In this document: in pieces, positions 33,624-42,276 of the stretch
Layout: every line of letters starts with the position of its first letter
Numbering within the stretch: the stretch's first letter is position 1
From: Pseudovibrio brasiliensis
GTDB taxonomy: Bacteria > Pseudomonadota > Alphaproteobacteria > Rhizobiales > Stappiaceae
Length of the DNA stretch: 64,000 nt
Direction: 5' to 3'
Assembly (NCBI RefSeq): GCF_018282095.1
Contig: NZ_CP074127.1
Span: 124,001 to 188,000 of the forward strand
Translations under genes and position numbers: made by a program
The notes under the pieces: model-generated
Databases searched by the model: none
What the model saw: only the letters and a program-made list of their open reading frames with translations
Told to the model about the DNA's origin: nothing

Positions 33624-34289
33624 TCAGGCCTTCTTTCTGTCCCGCAGAAGGTCGTGGCATTTGATCGCGCAGTAATAACCTATGGTGAAGAAGAAGCTCA
33701 TGGAGAGTACTTGCAGATAGAACCGGTCAAACGTGTTTTTATGCAGCATCAGGTTGAGTGCGTGGCCGACGTAAACACCGAACATCATCATGGAAATCGC
33801 GAAGATATGGATGAGGACCTTCGCGCTTTTTGAGCCTGCATGGCCTTTGCAATGATCAGCAAAGAAGCAGGTGACGATGCAAGCAAACACCATGATGAGG
33901 GTCATCCAGTTCAGGTAAACCGCTGCAAGCGCAAGGCTGTTCATCTGCTGCATGGCAAGGTCATGGTCGATGGAGAGGTCGATCTGGTGGCCTACAATCA
34001 TGCCAAACCCGCCATAGACAAATCCACTCCAGAAATAGGTGAAGAGATAGTCGGGCAGAACTGTTCTTTGCAGGCTGACCATGCCGAAGAAGAATAGGCC
34101 GAGAATGAACGCAACTTCAAAGACATGGAGTGTGTCAGGCCGTGTAATCAGCGAGACAACAATCAGCTGAAAGACAAGCATCATCCCATAGCCGACGGGG
34201 CTGGAAAGCAGAAAGTGGCTTAATGAAAAGCTGCGCATTCCTTTGGGCTTCCGCTCGTTGCTTGGGCTGATGCCGTCAATGTCAATCAT
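33624..34289 (-). CDS. Polytopic membrane protein of unknown function, next to multicopper oxidase
   Basis: A 221-residue protein with about six membrane helices and no family I can name. Charged or metal-capable residues stand at helix ends: GHQIDLSIDHD, FADHCKGHAGS and GVYVGHALN, and CAIKCHD near the C-terminus, so heme or metal binding is possible. It follows the multicopper oxidase gene by 25 bases on the same strand and probably shares its transcript. It may be an electron donor or anchor for the oxidase; this is inference. Confidence 0.7.
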   Translation of the reverse strand: MIDIDGISPSNERKPKGMRSFSLSHFLLSSPVGYGMMLVFQLIVVSLITRPDTLHVFEVAFILGLFFFGMVSLQRTVLPDYLFTYFWSGFVYGGFGMIVGHQIDLSIDHDLAMQQMNSLALAAVYLNWMTLIMVFACIVTCFFADHCKGHAGSKSAKVLIHIFAISMMMFGVYVGHALNLMLHKNTFDRFYLQVLSMSFFFTIGYYCAIKCHDLLRDRKKA

Positions 34290-34314
34290 CTGGATTTATT
34301 GGCTCTTTGGACCG

Positions 34315-35895
34315 CTATTGATTGTTGTTCCAGTCGTCTTTTTCTTTCAGATCACGAACAACCTTCACATGCTGCATCATACCGCCATCTTCGTGATAGA
34401 GCAGGTGACAGTGTAGCGGATACTTGCCGACGAAGTCCTTGAACCGCATGCGGAATTTCACGTGCCCATGAGGCGGAACCTGAATGGTATCTGCCCAGAA
34501 GGGGAGTTCCAGCGTATAGTCGAGTGGGTCATCGCCTTCGATCTCATAAACATACATAGGGTTCACGTGGATATGGATTGGATGCGGAAACTCACTTTCG
34601 TTCTCCAGCGTCCATTCTTCCACCGCGTCCAGCTCAACCCAGTGATTGACCACCTCACAGCCACCAAACTGGCCATGGTCGATGGTGACGTTCACCCCTC
34701 GATAGTACTTCTCGGGATTATCCAGCGTGTTGGCTTGGAACGTTAGCGTACGCTTGTTCGTGACTTCTTCCGGGCCGATCGGTTCCAGCAAGCCGCCGCG
34801 CAGGCTGTCCGGGAACGGAGGTGGTGTTGTGCGTTCGGCGGTTTCGCTCGGCATATAGATTGCTGCACCAATCTCCTCGCCACGCTCCACCTCAATCGCG
34901 AAGAGAGGTGGGTTGTTGTGGTACTTATAGTGGGGAATGAACTGGTACTCGACCGAGTTGTTTTGCACGTAATAGAAGGCGCCCGGAGTGGCTCCCTCGC
35001 TGATTTTAAGCAGCACAGACGCGCGATTGGCTGGGGCGAGGCTAACACCGCCCTGCCTGCGATAATTCTCTGTAGGGTTGCCGTCATAGCCGTAGATGAA
35101 CATCTGCGCGAAGAACGGGCACTTGAAGTTGATGGATGACCGCGTTGTTGCGTTCAGTAGACGCAGGTTGATCAACTCACCGGGCTTCACCTTGATGATG
35201 GGGCAATACTGGCTGTTGACGGTGATGTTGTATTCACTGTTGGGGAATTTGGCGACCTGCTTCTGGTCTTCCACCTTGCCTTCCGCATCTACCGCGATGT
35301 TCTGGAACACCATGCAGTATTCCTTCACACCCATCTCTTTGAGCTGATCATCAAACGGGCCACGCACGATGATCATCCCTGCCATCCCACTGCCCACCTG
35401 AAGCGCCACAGAGCCATGTTTGTGTGGGTGGTACCAGTAGACGCCGGGTGGATGATCTGCGGGGATGTCGTATTCGTAGTGGTACTCCTCACCGGGACGA
35501 ATGGTCATGCAGACGTTATCGCCGGGGGATTCAGGCGTCACATGCAGACCATGAGTGTGGATGTTGTAGTTGTTGAAGCCGTAGGGGAAGTTGATGTCAT
35601 CTGGCTCTGTCTGGTCCTGCTCAGGCAGTTTGTTGTGTGTGTGGATCTTCAGCTTAGAGCCAGCGCGCACTTCAATCGTAGGGCCGGTGAGTGTGTTGCC
35701 CGCTTCCTTGGTGATGTCGCTTGTGAAAACCCGCGTATGGGTCGGAATGTTGTGAGGCTTTTCGAAGCTAAAAACATTGTTGGTATCGTATTCCACATCC
35801 AGCGTAACTTCCAGGTGCTTCTTGTCAGGATCCATTACATAGGCTGGTGGGTTTTTGATCGGGCTCAGGAAGGAAAAGGGCTTCGCCTCACTCAT
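34315..35895 (-). CDS. Multicopper oxidase, laccase-like, without export signal
   Basis: A 526-residue oxidase with three cupredoxin domains. All four copper-binding motifs are present: NIHTHGLHV, YWYHPHKHG, HPIHIHVNP and HCHLLYHEDGGMM, the last giving the type 1 copper ligands Cys, His and an axial Met. Such enzymes oxidise phenols, metals or other donors and reduce O2 to water. No signal peptide or Tat motif is present at the N-terminus. The frame extends to 35922, but GAGGAG lies 8 bases before the ATG at 35895, which fixes the start. The membrane protein gene lies directly downstream. Confidence 0.9.
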   Translation of the reverse strand: MSEAKPFSFLSPIKNPPAYVMDPDKKHLEVTLDVEYDTNNVFSFEKPHNIPTHTRVFTSDITKEAGNTLTGPTIEVRAGSKLKIHTHNKLPEQDQTEPDDINFPYGFNNYNIHTHGLHVTPESPGDNVCMTIRPGEEYHYEYDIPADHPPGVYWYHPHKHGSVALQVGSGMAGMIIVRGPFDDQLKEMGVKEYCMVFQNIAVDAEGKVEDQKQVAKFPNSEYNITVNSQYCPIIKVKPGELINLRLLNATTRSSINFKCPFFAQMFIYGYDGNPTENYRRQGGVSLAPANRASVLLKISEGATPGAFYYVQNNSVEYQFIPHYKYHNNPPLFAIEVERGEEIGAAIYMPSETAERTTPPPFPDSLRGGLLEPIGPEEVTNKRTLTFQANTLDNPEKYYRGVNVTIDHGQFGGCEVVNHWVELDAVEEWTLENESEFPHPIHIHVNPMYVYEIEGDDPLDYTLELPFWADTIQVPPHGHVKFRMRFKDFVGKYPLHCHLLYHEDGGMMQHVKVVRDLKEKDDWNNNQ

Positions 35896-36390
35896 GTAGC
35901 GGCTCCTCAGGTCGGGCAGCACTTGGGTGCTTGTTGTGGTTTTGCTTCGAACCTACTGAGGATGGGGGAGGGGTGGAATCTTTGCTTCGCAACGCGGTTA
36001 AAGTAACGTTAGGGTATTTGCTCGTTTCCAACGGGAGTTACGTTAAAACCCCAAACGCGCACTCCGTGCAGCTTTCCAAAGGGGGCAACTTGCCGTTGAT
36101 GAGAAGTAAATACCTGAATCAGAATCTCTTTCTCGGATTTAGAATGATTATTTGTTGTGGGAAGTCTACGTATTTCTTACCCAAGCGTGACCTATGTCAA
36201 TTTGCCTAGAATATCACCACATCTGGTTGCAGTTTTGTGAAATTTCTACACACATTAACCTATTGATATATATAATAAAAAACACCTTTCACTAGTGCCT
36301 CACAATAACTTGACGATGGTCAATGTGAGAGACGAAAGGGCGAGCTTACATAACGATGCCGGGTAAGGTTCGTCAGCATTGGAGTTTCTG
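35896..36390. promoter_or_regulatory. Divergent intergenic region, multicopper oxidase / nir operon
   Basis: About 500 bases. The part after 36190 is AT-rich and contains the FNR/DNR box of the nir operon (36310-36323). Open frames across 35931-36209 have no protein features and are taken as chance. Confidence 0.55.
36310..36323 (+). promoter_or_regulatory. FNR/DNR-type box upstream of the nir operon
   Basis: TTGAC-GATG-GTCAA is a perfect dyad that fits the FNR/DNR consensus TTGAT-N4-ATCAA with the DNR-like C/G variant. If it is centred at -41.5, transcription would begin near 36358 and a -10-like TACATA lies at 36347-36352, the right distance for class II activation. A DNR-type regulator is encoded at 46477-47196. 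Confidence 0.7.
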
Positions 36391-36663
36391 GTGTCGTTTA
36401 AATCAATTCTCCGTTTTTCGGCTCATGTTGCGCAGGAACGCGCAGCCAGTGCTGTTGCTGTAGGTGCTCGCAAGAAGCGCGCAGTGATTGATGGCTATAA
36501 TTTGAATTCTATAAGTGTCATCAAAGACGAACGCCTGATTAATCCGTCAGGCATGTTCTATGTCTCCAACACCTTAAAAGACATCGGTTCGGCAACACTC
36601 CAGATCATCAGAGGGGCTACCGTTTCCCCCCTCTACTTTCGCCAGTTTCGATTTGAGGAATGA
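36391..36663 (+). CDS. Small hypothetical protein at the head of the nir operon
   Basis: A possible 90-residue basic protein of unknown function. A GTG at 36391 has GGAG about 8 bases upstream. The peptide (SFKSILRFSAHVAQERAASA at the start) shows no membrane segment, cysteine pair or known motif. It lies between the FNR/DNR box and nirE, ending 3 bases before the nirE start, so it would be translated from the same message. Alternatively it is untranslated leader of nirE that happens to be open. Confidence 0.4.
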   Translation: MSFKSILRFSAHVAQERAASAVAVGARKKRAVIDGYNLNSISVIKDERLINPSGMFYVSNTLKDIGSATLQIIRGATVSPLYFRQFRFEE

Positions 36664-36666
36664 GTT

Positions 36667-37473
36667 ATGAGAGGCATTGGTAAGGTCAGTCTGATCGGCG
36701 CAGGACCGGGTGATCCGGACCTCCTCACAGTGAAAGCTCTGAAGCGTATTCAGGACGCTGAAGTTGTTGTTTATGATCGCTTGGTTTCTCAAGAAATTAT
36801 GGATTTGGTTCCTCCTAAGACCGCGCTTTACCCAGTTGGAAAGAAGCCGAAGAGCCATCCAATTCCTCAGGAAGAAATCAACCAATTGCTTGTTGACCTC
36901 GCCAAAGAAGGTAAGCGCGTTGTGCGCTTGAAAGGTGGAGATCCATTTATTTTTGGCCGCGGCAGCGAAGAAGCTGCTGAACTGGTCACTGCCGGTGTTG
37001 AATACGAAGTCATTCCCGGCATCACAGCTGCGCAAGGCTGTGCCTCAAGCCTCAACCTGCCACTCACGCATCGCGGTCTAGCAACGGGGCTGCGGTATGT
37101 AACCGGGCATTGCCAGAGAGATGTACCCCTCGATCTGGATTGGGCCAGCCTTGCGGACCCTAACACCACCCTTGTGATTTACATGGGCCTTGCCGCGATT
37201 GCGGAAATCTCCACCAAGCTGGTGGAACATGGCATGCCAGCGGATATGCCTGCGGTCGCAATTTCCAAGGGCACCACGTCGGAAGAGCAGAAAGTGTTCG
37301 GCACACTCACCACAATCGGTGAGTTGGCTAAAGAGGCCAAGCTTCCAGCACCAACCCTGTTCATGATTGGTGATGTTGTGGGTCTGAAAGAAACTCTGGA
37401 ACTGCCTGAGTTCACCGGCAGTGAAGGAAACTGGGGTGAGAAAAGACCTCACCTGGAGGTAATCAATGGCTAG
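36667..37473 (+). CDS. nirE: Uroporphyrinogen-III C-methyltransferase NirE/CobA
   Basis: A 268-residue SUMT enzyme that methylates uroporphyrinogen III twice with SAM to give precorrin-2, the first step towards heme d1. Hallmarks are VSLIGAGPGDPDLLTVKALK at the N-terminus, VVRLKGGDPFIFGRGSEEA, EVIPGITAAQGCASSLNLPL and the THR motif following it. Position at the head of a nir cluster favours NirE over a general CobA. It overlaps nirC by 8 bases. Confidence 0.92.
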   Translation: MRGIGKVSLIGAGPGDPDLLTVKALKRIQDAEVVVYDRLVSQEIMDLVPPKTALYPVGKKPKSHPIPQEEINQLLVDLAKEGKRVVRLKGGDPFIFGRGSEEAAELVTAGVEYEVIPGITAAQGCASSLNLPLTHRGLATGLRYVTGHCQRDVPLDLDWASLADPNTTLVIYMGLAAIAEISTKLVEHGMPADMPAVAISKGTTSEEQKVFGTLTTIGELAKEAKLPAPTLFMIGDVVGLKETLELPEFTGSEGNWGEKRPHLEVING

Positions 37474-37837
37474 GACAGAGCGGATGGCGCAAAACCCGCT
37501 GCGTTCTTTTCTGAAGGCCGGGTTGCTGGCGCTTCCGTTACTGACTGGAGTGCCAGTTGGAGCTCTCGCTGATGAAGAGGCTCTCAAGATCATTGATCGC
37601 GACAAGCTGACAGACTTTGTGCAGCAGGACTGTGGGTCCTGCCACGGTCTGACGCTCGAGGGCGGTCTGGGCGGGCCAATCCTTCCGGAAAATCTGGAAC
37701 ATATGGACGCTGATGTCATTCAGGAAGTGATCCTTGGTGGATTGCCGGGAACGGCGATGCCTCCATGGCGCGGCTTCCTCACCGAAACTGAAGCAGCCTT
37801 CATTGCTGAAGGTCTGAAAACAGGAGCATTCAAGTGA
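37466..37837 (+). CDS. nirC: c-type cytochrome NirC
   Basis: A 123-residue exported monoheme cytochrome. A signal peptide (SFLKAGLLALPLLTGVPVGA) is followed by the heme-binding CGSCH at about residue 55. The likely axial Met is in GLPGTAMPPWRG near residue 95. NirC is a small electron carrier encoded in nir operons, proposed to serve cytochrome cd1 or heme d1 maturation in the periplasm. It overlaps nirE by 8 bases and nirF by 4 bases. Confidence 0.87.
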   Translation: MARTERMAQNPLRSFLKAGLLALPLLTGVPVGALADEEALKIIDRDKLTDFVQQDCGSCHGLTLEGGLGGPILPENLEHMDADVIQEVILGGLPGTAMPPWRGFLTETEAAFIAEGLKTGAFK

Positions 37838-39015
37838 AGACGTTATTTGCTGCCGCAGCTTTAAGTGCGGGTCTTTTATTTGCTTCTGCAGCCAGTTCTG
37901 ACGACCTGCGCGCCACGGGCGATCTGGGTCTGATCATCGAACGAGCCACAGGAACAGCCCTGATTGTTGAAAGCACAGACCGCACTGTGCTGGCGCAGGT
38001 GGAAGGGCTAGGCAATCTCTCGCACGCCTCTGTCGTGTATTCCCGTGATGAGCGCTATGCCTATGTGTTTGGTCGTGATGGCGGCCTATCCAAAGTGGAC
38101 ATGCTCACAGGCAAGCTCGTTGGCCGCGTCATGCAGGCTGGTAACTCCATCGGTGGTGCTATCTCAGATGATGGCAAACTGATCGCTGTTGCCAACTATA
38201 AACCGGGCGGCGTGAACGTGTTTGACGCAGAAACTCTGGAGCTCGTCTCCGAAGTGCCAGCGATCTATGACGAAGAAGGCAACCAGTCCAAGACCATCGG
38301 TCTTGTTGATCTGCCGGGCCGTCGCTTTGCTTTCTCCCTGTGGGATGGCGAACAGACCTGGATCCTTGATTACTCTAAGGGCCTGAAGCCTGAAGTCACC
38401 AAACTCACCGATATCGGTGTCTTCCCATACGATGCGCTGGTGACCGGTGATGGCCGCCATTACATCGTTGGCCTGTTTGGCGAAGATGGTCTGGCGCATG
38501 TGGATCTTTGGAAAGAGCCGCTGAAAGTAGAGCGCATCATGGATGGTTACGGCAAGGGTGAAGAGCCTCTGCCAGTCTACAAGATGCCTCACCTTGAAGG
38601 CTGGGCGAAAGCCAACGGTATGTATGCACTGCCAGCAATTGGTCGCCACGAAGTGCTGTTTATGGATGAGCGTGACTTCACTGAAGTGGATCGTGTGAAA
38701 GTGCATGGTCAGCCTGTGTTTGCGATGGCCCGTCCTGATGGTCGCCAGATCTGGGTAAACTTTGCGCCTCCACACAACGACACCATTCAGGTGATTGATA
38801 TTCTGGATCGCAAAATCATCAAGACGATGAAACCGGGACCAGGCGTGCTGCATATGGAGTTTACTCCACGCGGCGAAGAAGTCTGGATGTCCGTTCGCGA
38901 CAAGAACGAGATTCATGTCTACGACACAACGGATTTCTCCCTGAAAGAGGTTCTGCCAGCGGAAAAACCAAGCGGCATCTTCTTTACTTCACGTGCACAC
39001 CAGCTGGGGCTTTAA
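37834..39015 (+). CDS. nirF: Heme d1 biosynthesis protein NirF
   Basis: A 393-residue exported eight-bladed beta-propeller-like protein homologous to the d1 domain of nitrite reductase. A signal peptide (LFAAAALSAGLLFASAASS) starts the protein, so it acts in the periplasm. It ends KPSGIFFTSRAHQLGL, the characteristic NirF C-terminus. NirF acts late in heme d1 synthesis. The ATG overlaps the nirC stop by 4 bases. Confidence 0.9.
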   Translation: MKTLFAAAALSAGLLFASAASSDDLRATGDLGLIIERATGTALIVESTDRTVLAQVEGLGNLSHASVVYSRDERYAYVFGRDGGLSKVDMLTGKLVGRVMQAGNSIGGAISDDGKLIAVANYKPGGVNVFDAETLELVSEVPAIYDEEGNQSKTIGLVDLPGRRFAFSLWDGEQTWILDYSKGLKPEVTKLTDIGVFPYDALVTGDGRHYIVGLFGEDGLAHVDLWKEPLKVERIMDGYGKGEEPLPVYKMPHLEGWAKANGMYALPAIGRHEVLFMDERDFTEVDRVKVHGQPVFAMARPDGRQIWVNFAPPHNDTIQVIDILDRKIIKTMKPGPGVLHMEFTPRGEEVWMSVRDKNEIHVYDTTDFSLKEVLPAEKPSGIFFTSRAHQLGL

Positions 39016-39030
39016 GTCCCGGCTTTCCCT

Positions 39031-39048
39031 GGGCGGCGGTGGCCGCCC
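39031..39048 (+). other. GC-rich hairpin in the nirF-nirDL gap
   Basis: Arms GGGCGGC (39031-39037) and GCCGCCC (39042-39048) with a GGTG loop form a very stable stem between nirF and nirDL, just before the GGGGAG binding site of nirDL. No T-run follows, so it is not a standard terminator; a role in mRNA processing or stability is possible. Confidence 0.6.
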
Positions 39049-39070
39049 GAGCGATTGGGGAGTTTGCGAT

Positions 39071-40069
39071 ATGAGCGCACAGCTGAGTGATATTGATCTC
39101 GTATTGGTGGACAAGTGGCAGCATAATTTCCCACTTGTTCCAAAGCCATTCAATCTCATAGCCCGGGAAACCGGAGTGGACGCCCTGGACGCGATCAGCA
39201 GTTACGAACGGTTGGTCACAAGTGGCGTTATCTCGCGTATTGGCGCTGTGTTGGCTCCGAATACAGTGAGCGCGAGTTGTCTGGCTGCGGTTTCTGCGCC
39301 TCCACACTTTGTAGAAACCGCGGCACAGATCATCAATGATGAGCCAGGGGTCAACCACAACTACTTGCGTGAGAATGATCTGAACATCTGGTTTGTGGTT
39401 GTTGAACGGGATCGGGCGACGTTAGAGGCCACACTCGCCCGTATTGAGCAGAACACTAATCTGGTGGTTCATGCTTTTCGGATGGAAAAGGCTTTCCACC
39501 TGGATCTGGGGTTTTCTTTGACTGAGCAGCGGCTGGAAAAGAAAACCCCGGTACTCCCACCGGTCGATATGTCAGTGTTGGAGCCGGGTGATATCGGTCT
39601 GCTTGAAAAACTCTCTGACGGTATCCCGCTTTCAGATCGCCCCTTCCTGCGCATTGCGTTGAAGCTGGGGCGTTCGGAAACGTCCGTTCTAGAGCGCCTC
39701 AAGGTTCTGCAGGACGCTGGCATTATACGCCGTTTTGGTGTTGTCGTGCGCCACCGCTCCATCGGTTACAAGGCCAATGCCATGTCCGTCTGGAATGTGC
39801 GCGATGAGCATATCGATGATGTCGGGGCTATGTTCTCTGCCGATCCGATGGTGAGCCTTTGCTATCAACGCAACAGAGAGATGCCGCTCTGGCCGTACAA
39901 CCTTTACACCATGACCCACGCTAACAGCCGTGAAGAGGCGCTTGAGGTCATCAATCGGCTGTCCACCATGGCAACGCAGCACGTGATGAGCAGCGACGTG
40001 CTGTTCTCCACCAAGTGCTTCAAACAGCGTGGTGCCCGTCTGTCTCACAGTGTTGGAGTAAGTGCATGA
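39071..40069 (+). CDS. nirDL: Fused NirD-NirL, siroheme decarboxylase subunits
   Basis: A 332-residue fusion of two AsnC/Lrp-like modules. The N-terminal half (about 1-155) is NirD-like with the motif NDLNIWFVVVERD; the C-terminal half (about 175-332) is NirL-like with LWPYNLYTMTHANSREEA. With NirG and NirH it removes two carboxyl groups from siroheme to give 12,18-didecarboxysiroheme in the cytoplasm. The frame is open to 38993; the ATG at 39071 has GGGGAG upstream. Its stop overlaps the nirG start by 4 bases. Confidence 0.9.
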   Translation: MSAQLSDIDLVLVDKWQHNFPLVPKPFNLIARETGVDALDAISSYERLVTSGVISRIGAVLAPNTVSASCLAAVSAPPHFVETAAQIINDEPGVNHNYLRENDLNIWFVVVERDRATLEATLARIEQNTNLVVHAFRMEKAFHLDLGFSLTEQRLEKKTPVLPPVDMSVLEPGDIGLLEKLSDGIPLSDRPFLRIALKLGRSETSVLERLKVLQDAGIIRRFGVVVRHRSIGYKANAMSVWNVRDEHIDDVGAMFSADPMVSLCYQRNREMPLWPYNLYTMTHANSREEALEVINRLSTMATQHVMSSDVLFSTKCFKQRGARLSHSVGVSA

Positions 40070-40554
40070 GCACAGATATCGCTCACCTGAACGAAACGGC
40101 CCGGGTGCACTTGGATGATCTGGATCGCAAACTGATCAATCGCCTGCAGGATGGCCTCCCGGTCGTCTCCAAGCCGTACGCAGCCGTCGCCGAAGAGCTG
40201 GGTATTGAGGAAGATGTGCTTTTGAAGCGCCTGGAGTGGCTGCTTGAGACGCGCATCCTGACCCGTTTCGGTCCCATGTTCGATATTGCCCAGATGGGCG
40301 GTGCGTTTTGCCTGTGCGCGATGGCTGTGCCGGAAGAGCGCTACGACGAGGTGACCGAGCAGGTGAACTCGCTGAGCGAAGTGGCGCACAACTATGCCCG
40401 TGATCATGAACTGAACATGTGGTTCGTTCTGGCCACGGAAACCCCTGAAGAAATTGAGACTTGCGGGAAACGCATTGAAGAGCTGACAGGCATTCCTGTT
40501 CGGCTGTTCCCGAAAGAACGCGAGTTTTTCATTGAGTTTAAGGTCCCGGCATGA
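40066..40554 (+). CDS. nirG: Siroheme decarboxylase subunit NirG
   Basis: A 162-residue AsnC/Lrp-like protein of the NirD/NirG class, with an N-terminal winged helix (LDRKLINRLQDGLPVVSKPY) and the signature ELNMWFVLATETPEEIE. It belongs to the siroheme decarboxylase complex with NirDL and NirH. The ATG at 40066 lies in ATGA overlapping the nirDL stop; its stop overlaps nirH in the same way. Confidence 0.9.
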   Translation: MSTDIAHLNETARVHLDDLDRKLINRLQDGLPVVSKPYAAVAEELGIEEDVLLKRLEWLLETRILTRFGPMFDIAQMGGAFCLCAMAVPEERYDEVTEQVNSLSEVAHNYARDHELNMWFVLATETPEEIETCGKRIEELTGIPVRLFPKEREFFIEFKVPA

Positions 40555-41126
40555 GCACGCATAATTTTGAAGAATTCTCCGAATTTGATCGTGCTCTGGT
40601 CGCAGCGCTGCAAGAAGGGTTGCCGCTGGTCTCCGAGCCTTATGCGCAGATTGCGAGCCAGCTTGGCGTAAGTGAAGAGCTGGTGCTGGAACGCGTTGCA
40701 TCCATGAAAGAAAACGGTGCAATTCGTCGTATCGCAGCTGTGCCAAATCATCGCGCCCTGGGCATGCGTGCAAATGGAATGTCCGTCTGGAATATCGTTG
40801 ATGAAGATGTTGAGCGTATTGGCCAAATTATGGGCGCGCTTGATTTCGTTTCCCACTGTTATCAGCGCCCCAGATGGATGCCGACATGGCCTTACAATGT
40901 GTTCGCCATGGTGCACGGAAAAACTCGCGAAGAGTGTCTGACTTTAGTCAAGGAAATAGAGGCTCTCGTGGGTTCATCATGCAAGGGACATAACGTCCTG
41001 TTTTCGACAAAAACCCTTAAAAAAACAGGACTTAGACTTCGTCGCAGAGGGGAGAGCCCGCGTGTTTCGTCTGACCCATTATCTCAAAGCTCTAGCGGAT
41101 CCGTATCCACTTCCACCAGCGCGTAA
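40551..41126 (+). CDS. nirH: Siroheme decarboxylase subunit NirH, with C-terminal extension
   Basis: A 191-residue AsnC/Lrp-like protein of the NirL/NirH class, with FDRALVAALQEGLPLVSEPY at the start and WMPTWPYNVFAMVHGKTREE later. The family normally ends soon after KKTGLRLRR; here about 25 more residues, rich in Ser and Thr, follow. That extension is read from the same bases as the first 21 codons of nirJ, so the genes overlap by 65 bases. Confidence 0.88.
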   Translation: MSTHNFEEFSEFDRALVAALQEGLPLVSEPYAQIASQLGVSEELVLERVASMKENGAIRRIAAVPNHRALGMRANGMSVWNIVDEDVERIGQIMGALDFVSHCYQRPRWMPTWPYNVFAMVHGKTREECLTLVKEIEALVGSSCKGHNVLFSTKTLKKTGLRLRRRGESPRVSSDPLSQSSSGSVSTSTSA

Positions 41127-42276
41127 ACCTGCTGGACCGGTCGTAATCTGGAACTTGATCCGCCGTTGTAACCTGAAGTGCAAGCACTGTTACACAACCT
41201 CAGGCGATGTAGATTTTCCCGGCGAGCTTTCAACAGAGCAGGCCTATGAGGTCATTGATGACCTGAAGGGCTTCCGCGTACCGGTCATCATCTTCTCTGG
41301 TGGTGAACCGCTTATGCGCCCGGATATGCTGGAGCTCTCAGCTCATGCCAAGCAGCTCGGCTTCTATACCGCCCTGTCCACCAACGGCACGCTCATCGAC
41401 AAAGAGATGGCGCGCAAGATCGGCACCATCGGTTACGATTACGTTGGTATTTCGCTGGATGGCATCGGCAAGGTGCATGATGACTTCCGCGGCATGGATG
41501 GTGCGTTTGACCTGTCCTTGCAGGCCGTTCGTCACCTGCGTGAGGAAAACGTCAAAGTTGGCCTGCGCTTTACGCTGACAGAAGACAACGCCGATATTCT
41601 GGATGACTATCTGGAGCTGTGTGACCGCGAGAAAGTAGATAAAATCTACCTGTCTCACCTGGTGTACGCAGGCCGCGGTAACAAGAACCGTGGTGAAGAT
41701 GCGCACCTGAACGTGACCCGTAAAGCCATGACCCGTCTGATTGAAAAGGCCTGGGAAGATGTGCTGGCTGGAAGCTCTAAAGAATACGTGACCGGCAACA
41801 ACGATGCGGATGGCATCTATCTGTTGCAGTGGGTGCGTGAAAACATGCCGGAGAAAGCTGGCTACCTAAAAGATATGCTGGAGCGCTGGGGTGGCAACGC
41901 CTCTGGTGTGAACATCGGCAATATTGACAACACCGGCAAGGTGCATCCAGACAGCTTCTGGTGGCACTACACCATCGGCAACGTAAAAGAGCGTAAGTTC
42001 TCCGAGATCTGGCAGGATGTATCTGATCCTGTGATGGCGGGTCTAAAGCAGACACCGCGTCAGATCAAAGGCCGCTGTGGTTCTTGCCAGTACTTCAACA
42101 TCTGTAACGGCAATACGCGTGTAAGAGCGCTGCAGCTGACCGGCGATCCTTGGGCCGAAGATCCATCCTGTTACCTGACGGATGAAGAGATCGGCCTGGA
42201 GGATGCAAACCACCAGCGCGTTGAAACAACACCATTCCGGGGAGCTCGTCATGAAGCCAAACACGTTTATGCCTAA
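41062..42276 (+). CDS. nirJ: Heme d1 biosynthesis radical SAM protein NirJ
   Basis: A 404-residue cytoplasmic radical SAM enzyme. The SAM-cluster motif is CNLKCKHC near residue 38, followed by FSGGEPLMRPDMLEL. C-terminal cysteines for additional clusters occur in GRCGSCQYFNICNGN and DPSCYL. NirJ removes the propionate side chains to make the keto groups of heme d1. The start is a GTG (41062) behind GGGGAG, inside nirH. It overlaps nirN by 26 bases. Confidence 0.92.
   Translation: MFRLTHYLKALADPYPLPPARKPAGPVVIWNLIRRCNLKCKHCYTTSGDVDFPGELSTEQAYEVIDDLKGFRVPVIIFSGGEPLMRPDMLELSAHAKQLGFYTALSTNGTLIDKEMARKIGTIGYDYVGISLDGIGKVHDDFRGMDGAFDLSLQAVRHLREENVKVGLRFTLTEDNADILDDYLELCDREKVDKIYLSHLVYAGRGNKNRGEDAHLNVTRKAMTRLIEKAWEDVLAGSSKEYVTGNNDADGIYLLQWVRENMPEKAGYLKDMLERWGGNASGVNIGNIDNTGKVHPDSFWWHYTIGNVKERKFSEIWQDVSDPVMAGLKQTPRQIKGRCGSCQYFNICNGNTRVRALQLTGDPWAEDPSCYLTDEEIGLEDANHQRVETTPFRGARHEAKHVYA

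Noticed and set aside
35931-36209. Possible 92-residue plus-strand gene before the nir operon
   Set aside because: No ribosome binding site, no recognisable protein pattern, and it lies in what appears to be the divergent promoter region.
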